The notes under the pieces are model-generated. The model ran no database searches and had not been told where the DNA came from. It was given only the letters and a program-made list of their open reading frames with translations. Source: Micavibrio sp. UBA2020 (GTDB lineage Bacteria; Pseudomonadota; Alphaproteobacteria; Micavibrionales; UBA2020). Taken from it: a DNA stretch of 6,095 bases. The position numbers and the translations under genes are program-made. The stretch covers positions 1-6,095 of the forward strand of contig DDBY01000166.1 in NCBI GenBank assembly GCA_002334985.1, in the 5' to 3' direction. Positions within the stretch are counted from its first letter, which is position 1. Each line of letters begins with the position of its first letter. Of this stretch, positions 1-4,094 are shown one piece after another.

Positions 1-2196
1 GTTGATGGCGGCCGTGCCCGTCAGCGTCAGGTTTTCGATGTTGTCCGAAAGAACGTAATCGGACGCGCTTGAAAGAACTGTATCCGCGCCTTCGGCGGCG
101 TTCTCGGTAATGACATCGCCGTTATCTTCGACGATATAGGTATCGTCACCCGCACCGCCAATCATGGTGTCGGCACCGGCAAGGCCGTTCAGCGTGTTAT
201 TGGCGCTATTTCCCGTGAGCACGTTGACCAGTTCGTTACCCGTGCCGTTGATGTTGGCACTGCCCGTCAGCGTCAGATTTTCCAGGTTCGCCCCCAGCGT
301 ATAGGCCGCAAGGCCGGAGCGCACGGTATCCGTGCCCTCGCCCGCTTCCTCGACAATAACGTCCTTCAGCGCGCTGATGACATAGGTGTCGTCACCAAGG
401 CCGCCAATCATGGTATCGTTACCGTCACCCCCGTCCAGCGTATCGTTACCGTCAAGGCCGACAAGCGTATTCGTCGATTTCGACGTCGAGATGATGATGT
501 TATCGAGCGCGTTACCCGTGCCGTTACCTGCACTGAGAATAAGGTTCTCGATATTCGCGCCCAGCGTCCAGGTGATGGCAGAGAAAATGGTATCCGTGCC
601 TTCGCCTACACCCTCAACGACCACATCACCTGCCGTGACAACGTAGGAGTCATTGCCAAGACCGCCCGCGAGCGTGTTGATACCGCTATTGCCCGTCAAT
701 GTGTTGTCAAGCGCATTGCCGTTGCCGCCGATATTGGCCGTACCCAGCAGCGTCAGATTCTCGATATTTGCGCCAATCGTGTAGTTGTCGAGCAGGGTTC
801 TAACCGTATCCTCGCCCTCGGCCGCGTTCTCGACGATAACCTCGGTGCCTTCGGTCACGATGAACGTATCATCGCCCGTACCGCCAATAAGCGTATCGAG
901 CCCGCCGCCGCCTTCAAGCGTGTTGTTGGCCTCGTTGCCTGTAATGGTATTGTCAAGCGCGTTACCCTTGCCGCGCAGACCGTACCAGCCATTACCCGGA
1001 TTCCAGACAAGCGTCATGTTTTCGACGTTGGCAGACAGCGTATAGCTGGTAGCGAGGGATATAACCTCGTCCGTGCCCTCGCCCGCATTTTCAATGACCA
1101 CGTCTTTTTCATCTTCGACGACATGCACGTCATCGCCCATGCCGCCGACGGTGGTATCAATCCCGAGATAACCTTCGAGCGTATCGTTGCCGTCAAGCCC
1201 GTAGAGAATGTTTTTGCCGCGCCCGCCAATCATCGTGTTATCAAGCGCATTACCCGTGAGGTTGATAGCGCTATCGCTCAGCGCCTCCATATCCTCCACG
1301 TTGTCGGGCAGGGTGTAGCTGACATAGGTGCCGATGATGTCCGCACCTTCGCCAAACTCCTCCACAACGACGTCGCCTACGGAATCGACAATAAAAACAT
1401 CGTCGCCAAGGCCGCCGACCATCGTATCGCTGCCTTTGCCGCCATCGAGGGTGTCGTTGCCGCTGCCGCCATCAAGGATGTTCACCGCGGCATTACCGAC
1501 AAGAATGTTATCCAGCGCATTGCCCGTGCCGTTGATGGCGGCCGAGCCCGTCAGTAGCAGATTTTCGACATTCGCGCCGAGTGTGAAGCCGACGCTGGCG
1601 CGCACTATGTCCGTACCCTCGCCCGCGCCTTCAACCACCACATCACCGGCGTCATCAACGATATAAACATCATCGCCGAGGCCGCCGCTCATGTGGTCGG
1701 CGCCCTTGCCGCCGTTCAGCGTATTGCTGCCGTCGTTGCCGACCAGCGTGTTGTCGAGCGTATTGCCCGTGCCCTTGCTGTCGAGCGTGCCCGTGAGCAC
1801 AAGATTTTCAAGATGTTTGCCGAGCGTGTAGGAAGCAATAGACGTCTGGACGGTATCTTCGCCCTCGCCTTCTTTCTCGGTAATCTTCACGCCGTTGTCG
1901 TTGACGATATAAACATCGTCGCCAACGCCGCCAATCAAAGCGTCCGCGCCGCCGAAACCGTCGAGCGTATCGTTGCCCGCGCCGCCCGTCAGCGTGTTTT
2001 TATTGACCGTGCCGATGATATGGTTGTCGCGGTCGTTACCGATACCGATAAGCGCGTTCGTGCCGATAAGCGTCAGGTTTTCAACATGCTCGCTCAGCGT
2101 GTAGCTGCGCAGGGCGCTGCGCACGGTATCCGTGCCCTCGCCGTCAAGCTCGGTCACGACATCGTTCACGTTATCGACGAAATATAAATCGTCGCC
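1..2196 (-). repeat. Tandem RTX modules, nine copies of about 73-91 codons
   Basis: Counting from each GDDxYxV head, modules begin at positions 2196, 1923, 1677, 1407, 1137, 876, 657, 396 and 150, reading leftward on the minus strand. The first eight are 273, 246, 270, 270, 261, 219, 261 and 246 bases long; the ninth is cut by the edge. Each holds a GDDxYxV head, an acidic VVxExxGEGTDTV segment, a YTLxxNVENLTLTG strand pair, a GNALDN turn, and one to three glycine-aspartate nonapeptides leading to the next head. Copies have diverged in protein and DNA, but short stretches stay nearly identical. For instance 1-24 and 1531-1554 differ at one base of 24. All length differences are multiples of three, so the frame is kept. 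Confidence 0.9.
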
Positions 2197-2355
2197 GTCG
2201 CCGCCAATCATGGTGTCGCCGCCGCTGCCGCCGTCGATGGTGTCGTTGCCGCCGAGGCCGTGGATGGTGTCCACACCGCCAAGGCCGCGCAGGGTATCGT
2301 CCGCCGGCGTGCCGAAAATTTCTTCTGCGTCTTCGGTACCGTCAATAATCGCCAT
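1..2355 (-). CDS. RTX (hemolysin-type) calcium-binding repeat protein, 3' end outside the window
   Basis: This frame runs 785 codons from ATG (2355-2353) to the window edge without a stop, so the C-terminus is missing. The start MAIIDGTEDAEEIFGTPADD has no Sec signal peptide. A GGGGTG stretch (2362-2367) lies 6 bases upstream as a moderate ribosome site. From about residue 14 the protein is RTX repeat: glycine-rich nonapeptides of the form GGxGxDxLx (for example GGNDTIDGG near residue 34), then nine modules headed GDDxYxV at residues 54, 145, 227, 317, 407, 494, 567, 654 and 736. Each module continues with DTVxS..YTL, an ENLTLTG-like strand and a GNALDN-like turn. In known RTX proteins such nonapeptides bind calcium in a parallel beta-roll that folds after type I secretion through an uncleaved C-terminal signal. 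I infer an exported structural, adhesive or S-layer-like role; an enzyme or toxin domain could still lie beyond the edge. No transporter genes are adjacent. RTX identity is very secure; the function is not. Confidence 0.95.
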   Translation of the reverse strand, partial: MAIIDGTEDAEEIFGTPADDTLRGLGGVDTIHGLGGNDTIDGGSGGDTMIGGDGDDLYFVDNVNDVVTELDGEGTDTVRSALRSYTLSEHVENLTLIGTNALIGIGNDRDNHIIGTVNKNTLTGGAGNDTLDGFGGADALIGGVGDDVYIVNDNGVKITEKEGEGEDTVQTSIASYTLGKHLENLVLTGTLDSKGTGNTLDNTLVGNDGSNTLNGGKGADHMSGGLGDDVYIVDDAGDVVVEGAGEGTDIVRASVGFTLGANVENLLLTGSAAINGTGNALDNILVGNAAVNILDGGSGNDTLDGGKGSDTMVGGLGDDVFIVDSVGDVVVEEFGEGADIIGTYVSYTLPDNVEDMEALSDSAINLTGNALDNTMIGGRGKNILYGLDGNDTLEGYLGIDTTVGGMGDDVHVVEDEKDVVIENAGEGTDEVISLATSYTLSANVENMTLVWNPGNGWYGLRGKGNALDNTITGNEANNTLEGGGGLDTLIGGTGDDTFIVTEGTEVIVENAAEGEDTVRTLLDNYTIGANIENLTLLGTANIGGNGNALDNTLTGNSGINTLAGGLGNDSYVVTAGDVVVEGVGEGTDTIFSAITWTLGANIENLILSAGNGTGNALDNIIISTSKSTNTLVGLDGNDTLDGGDGNDTMIGGLGDDTYVISALKDVIVEEAGEGTDTVRSGLAAYTLGANLENLTLTGSANINGTGNELVNVLTGNSANNTLNGLAGADTMIGGAGDDTYIVEDNGDVITENAAEGADTVLSSASDYVLSDNIENLTLTGTAAIN

Positions 2356-2361
2356 GTGCTT

Positions 2362-2424
2362 CACCCCGCTGAATAAATAAATTTACAGGCGTAAATAATA
2401 CACGGCAGAGCGCGCCCGCAGCAA
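2362..2424 (-). promoter_or_regulatory. Candidate promoter, inverted repeat and ribosome site of the RTX gene
   Basis: On the minus strand a TTGCTG -35-like box (2419-2424) is followed after 18 bases by TATTAT (2395-2400), which matches the TATAAT -10 consensus at five of six positions. A start near 2388 would give a leader of about 30 bases. A perfect 6-bp inverted repeat, ATTTAC-AGGC-GTAAAT (2381-2396), overlaps the edge of the -10 box and the expected start site, so it could be an operator or a weak leader hairpin. GGGGTG (2362-2367) is the likely ribosome site. An alternative promoter further upstream is TTGATT (2466-2471), 17 bases, CATATG (2443-2448). Both are pattern matches only. Confidence 0.35.
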
Positions 2425-2469
2425 GTCCGGCGCACCGAAACGCATATGTTTTTTCATTATTATGGAATC

Positions 2470-2546
2470 AAAAAAAAAACATCTGGGGCGGGTGGAACGG
2501 AACTGCGCCAGAAGTTTAGCGCGATGCTAGAGCTCTCGTCCGCCCC
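2470..2546 (-). terminator. Weak candidate terminator ending the 2729-3472 transcript
   Basis: On the minus strand GGGGCGG (2540-2546) can pair with CCGCCCC (2485-2491) as a 7-bp G+C-rich stem. Five bases later comes a run of ten T (2479-2470), the arrangement of an intrinsic terminator. The intervening loop is about 48 bases, far longer than usual, though it contains smaller hairpins that could compact it. The position, between an upstream gene and the RTX promoter, is sensible. The long loop keeps confidence low. Confidence 0.25.
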
Positions 2547-2648
2547 CTGAAGCAAGCTCAGCCAAGAACGCATATGCTAACGCGCCATTCGGGTTTCTAA
2601 CAATAGCCAAAGGGAAAGATGTATATTTGAGTTATGAAAATTTAGACA

Positions 2649-2732
2649 TCAGTTGCCTGATTTATCGGGAGGATTGTCCGTGCGGATATCACAACTGAGC
2701 GCGAGGAGAGCCTTCATCAAATCGTGGTTCAT
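2649..2732 (-). CDS. Possible 27-residue small protein, coupled to the upstream gene
   Basis: The ATG (2732-2730) shares the four bases ATGA with the stop codon of the 247-residue gene upstream, the usual geometry for translational coupling. A GGAG (2740-2743), inside the last codons of that gene, lies 7 bases before this ATG, close to ideal spacing. The product starts MNHDLMKALLALSC, has a short hydrophobic stretch ending in one cysteine, then a polar tail rich in Asp, Pro and Lys, and stops at TGA (2651-2649). I do not recognise it. The hydrophobic part is short for a signal peptide and the pre-cysteine residues fit a lipobox only loosely. It may be a real small protein, a remnant, or chance; the start signals are the main support. 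Confidence 0.33.
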   Translation of the reverse strand: MNHDLMKALLALSCDIRTDNPPDKSGN

Positions 2733-3472
2733 TGCGTTTCTCCAACAATAAAATCGCCTTTGTTTAAAATATTCGATAGCTCGGGTCCACCACCGTAACG
2801 CTGGCCATCTATGTAGGCCTCAATGTTTTTCAGCCACGGCAGGAACCCAGAAATCGTCCAGACGGTCTCTTCTTTTGTCATTTCTACAGTAATGGACTTC
2901 AAGCGTACCCCCTCTCCAAATACTCTCTCGAAATGGTCGGCCTTGATGCAATGGCTATTAAAACCTGTCTCTGGGTCTGGGCATGCCTTCATCTCAACAA
3001 CACGCTCCACGGTCTGAGGATCGTATCTGTTCTTGAAATACACCATTCCGGGGTAGAATCTGGGCTTAAGTTCGGCTTTGCCGGTATTTTTTAGGTTTGT
3101 GTAATATTTTATAGAGCATCTGCTAATCGCCCCCCTAGAACAAGGGCTCGGAAAAGCATTGAAAGGAGCCCCGATGGCTTGGCCAGCACCGCCGCCAAGA
3201 CTCATAAGGACGAACAACGCCCCGCGCTCCCCAAGGTCAACAACAACGGCTTCACCTTTTTCCAGCTTGATATGCGTGTGTCTGTTAACACCCAGAAACA
3301 TCGGCATGGAATAAGCGGAAATCTCCCGCACCGCCGAACCCGTTTTAATTCCCTCCGGCGTCTCCACCGTCACCGTCATCTTGTAGCGCCATGAGCCGGA
3401 GGGAAAAGATACCTTCCACCAAACCACCACGGCCAAGACAATAATGGCAATGACAGCAATCGCCGCTTTCAT
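2729..3472 (-). CDS. Conserved hypothetical membrane-anchored or exported protein, 247 residues
   Basis: I chose the ATG at 3472-3470 because AAGGGG (3478-3483) lies 5 bases upstream and the product then opens with a clean hydrophobic segment at residues 2-19 (MKAAIAVIAIIVLAVVVWWK). The frame continues upstream to an ATG at 3544, but that adds 24 residues without a better ribosome site. After the membrane segment comes GSWRYKMTVTVETPEG (26-41), KTGSAVRE (43-50), EAVVVDLGERG (74-84), PRFYPGMVYFKNRYDP (137-152), FGEGVRLKSITVEMT (185-199) and a LPWL motif (211-214). From memory this order of phrases recurs in unnamed proteins of alphaproteobacteria and other proteobacteria, with no known function. 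Most of the protein should lie in the periplasm, anchored by the N-terminal helix or released if it is cleaved. Four cysteines (111, 119, 164, 175) could form disulfides there. G+C is about 48% in sampled lines, lower than uvrC. Confidence 0.82.
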   Translation of the reverse strand: MKAAIAVIAIIVLAVVVWWKVSFPSGSWRYKMTVTVETPEGIKTGSAVREISAYSMPMFLGVNRHTHIKLEKGEAVVVDLGERGALFVLMSLGGGAGQAIGAPFNAFPSPCSRGAISRCSIKYYTNLKNTGKAELKPRFYPGMVYFKNRYDPQTVERVVEMKACPDPETGFNSHCIKADHFERVFGEGVRLKSITVEMTKEETVWTISGFLPWLKNIEAYIDGQRYGGGPELSNILNKGDFIVGETQ

Positions 3473-3557
3473 GAAAACCCCTTGCTTATAATACAGACAT
3501 TTAAAGCAGCCTGCCCATTGCCCTTTAAAACTTTCAGCTCTCAAAACGCATAGGATT

Positions 3558-3643
3558 TGGTGCAGGCGGAGGGACTTGAACCCTCACGAGATTGCTCCCC
3601 ACGGATTTTAAGTCCGTTGCGTATACCATTCCGCCACGCCTGC
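3558..3643 (-). tRNA. tRNA-Leu (anticodon UAA) with encoded CCA
   Basis: On the minus strand the acceptor arms GCAGGCG (3643-3637) and CGCCTGC (3568-3562) pair perfectly over 7 bp, followed by discriminator A (3561) and a genomically encoded CCA (3560-3558). The anticodon arm is ACGGA-CTTAAAA-TCCGT, placing anticodon TAA at 3610-3608, which reads UUA leucine codons. The T arm is an AGGG/CCCT stem around TTCAAGT. The long variable arm between anticodon and T arms marks a class II tRNA, as expected for leucine. It is the last clearly housekeeping gene before the more accessory left half. Confidence 0.97.
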
Positions 3644-3653
3644 AAACGGGCTA

Positions 3654-3682
3654 AGGCTAGAGGCTTGGACGGGCGGCGTCAA
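3654..3682 (-). promoter_or_regulatory. Promoter of the tRNA-Leu gene
   Basis: On the minus strand TTGACG (3677-3682), preceded by C so that it reads CTTGAC, is followed after 17 bases by TAGCCT (3654-3659), and the tRNA begins 10 bases further on. CTTGAC is the usual -35 form for strong stable-RNA promoters in alphaproteobacteria; the -10 match is weaker. The -35 box overlaps the TGA stop (3681-3679) of the small membrane protein gene, so promoter and coding end share bases. Confidence 0.55.
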
Positions 3683-3930
3683 GTTTCCGTAGGGGGTGCG
3701 GCGGGCGGGCGGCTGTCCTTTTCCCCCGCGGCCATTTTCTTTTTGAGCTGAATGGCATCGTTCAGGCCGCTTATCCAGCAGGCGGGGCAGCCTTTGAAGA
3801 AATAAAGCGCGCCCAGCATCAATGCCACAAACCCGATGGGGCTATGCGGAAAAACGATAAAAGACGCGATAAGCAGGCTAAAACCCGCAACGCCGCGCCA
3901 CAGGGAAAGCCTGACCGGACAGGACGCCAT
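3679..3930 (-). CDS. Small two-helix membrane protein, DUF2892/YgaP-TM-like
   Basis: This 83-residue product starts at ATG 3930-3928, with AAAAGGAG (3937-3944) 6 bases upstream, a strong ribosome site. It has two hydrophobic segments, about residues 10-28 and 32-46, joined by a short FPHSP turn. GCPACW (residues 47-52) follows at once, giving a C-P-A-C pair at 48 and 51. The tail from about 60 is charged and proline-rich. Two short helices ending in a GCPxxW-like motif resemble the DUF2892 (YgaP transmembrane) family, found alone or fused to rhodanese domains; the biochemical role of stand-alone members is not established. The CxxC could take part in redox or metal chemistry near the membrane, but that is inference. 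The gene is transcribed toward tRNA-Leu and away from uvrC. The gene is secure; the family call is moderate. Confidence 0.78.
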   Translation of the reverse strand: MASCPVRLSLWRGVAGFSLLIASFIVFPHSPIGFVALMLGALYFFKGCPACWISGLNDAIQLKKKMAAGEKDSRPPAAPPTET

Positions 3931-3965
3931 GATGAACTCCTTTTGTTCATACCGTGCTATAATTC

Positions 3966-3994
3966 ATTTTAGCATTTTCTTATATGAAAGGTAA
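3966..3994 (-). promoter_or_regulatory. Candidate promoter of the DUF2892-like gene
   Basis: On the minus strand TTACCT (3989-3994) is followed after 17 bases by TAAAAT (3966-3971). TAAAAT is preceded by TGC, which forms an extended -10 element. Start-codon distance and the A+T-rich setting fit a promoter. The -35 match is only partial. Confidence 0.35.
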
Positions 3995-4010
3995 GCACTG
4001 ATAATTCAAT

Positions 4011-4064
4011 ATAAATCAGATATTTATTTGATATCCCCTTTTGCCGCCGCCCGCTCTATATTAT
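4011..4064 (+). promoter_or_regulatory. Candidate regulatory region and -10 element of uvrC
   Basis: A perfect inverted repeat, ATAAAT-CAGAT-ATTTAT (4011-4027), sits in the A+T-rich divergent region and is followed directly by TTGATA (4028-4033). A CTATAT/TATATT element (4056-4062) is a plausible -10 about 33 bases before the uvrC ATG, but TTGATA is 23 bases away, too far for a standard -35, and no better one is visible. A 10-bp palindrome, GGGGCGCCCC (4065-4074), lies where transcription would start. I see no clear LexA-type box. Confidence 0.25.
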
Positions 4065-4094
4065 GGGGCGCCCCTGATAAACCGGATAGCCCCG

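Larger units (their letters stand above)
2356..2728. other. Intergenic region upstream of the RTX gene
   Basis: This 373-base stretch contains no substantial ORF apart from the 27-codon candidate that overlaps its right end. It holds the RTX promoter candidates, a run of ten A (2470-2479, T on the minus strand), a 10-base sequence AACGCATATG present twice in the same orientation (2439-2448 and 2567-2576), and short palindromic pieces such as TAGC-GCGAT-GCTA (2517-2529). I see no RNA gene or mobile element in it. Confidence 0.6.

Noticed and set aside
1..2196. The tandem array considered as a CRISPR or satellite repeat
   Set aside because: The repeats are 219-273 bases, diverged, and keep one open protein frame with RTX motifs. 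There are no short identical repeats with spacers.
386..2380. Several long plus-strand reading frames across the left part, up to 164 codons
   Set aside because: They are antisense shadows of the RTX repeats. Gly, Asn and Asp codons read as Ala, Val, Ser and Pro on the other strand and rarely give stops, and the frames shift from module to module with no family-like sequence.
2618..2632. Plus-strand GGGAAAG followed by ATG near 2620, resembling a gene start
   Set aside because: The frame stops after three codons (ATG TAT ATT TGA).
2823..3394. Plus-strand ORFs at 2823-3017 and 3179-3394
   Set aside because: They are antisense to the 247-residue gene, which has a good ribosome site and a conserved-looking product; the plus-strand products look random.
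3473..3544. Longer start for the hypothetical gene at 3544
   Set aside because: The added 24 residues put a polar, cysteine-containing stretch before an otherwise clean N-terminal membrane segment, while the ATG at 3472 has AAGGGG at 5-base spacing.
3557..3751. Plus-strand 64-codon ORF starting MVQAEGLEPSRDCS
   Set aside because: It is antisense to tRNA-Leu and the end of the membrane protein gene. This kind of sequence is a familiar false protein produced by translating across a tRNA.
4041..4094. TTG start at 4041 for uvrC
   Set aside because: It adds 18 residues not typical of UvrC, lies across the likely -10 element and has no ribosome site. ATG 4095 gives a normal N-terminus, though it too lacks a strong ribosome site.
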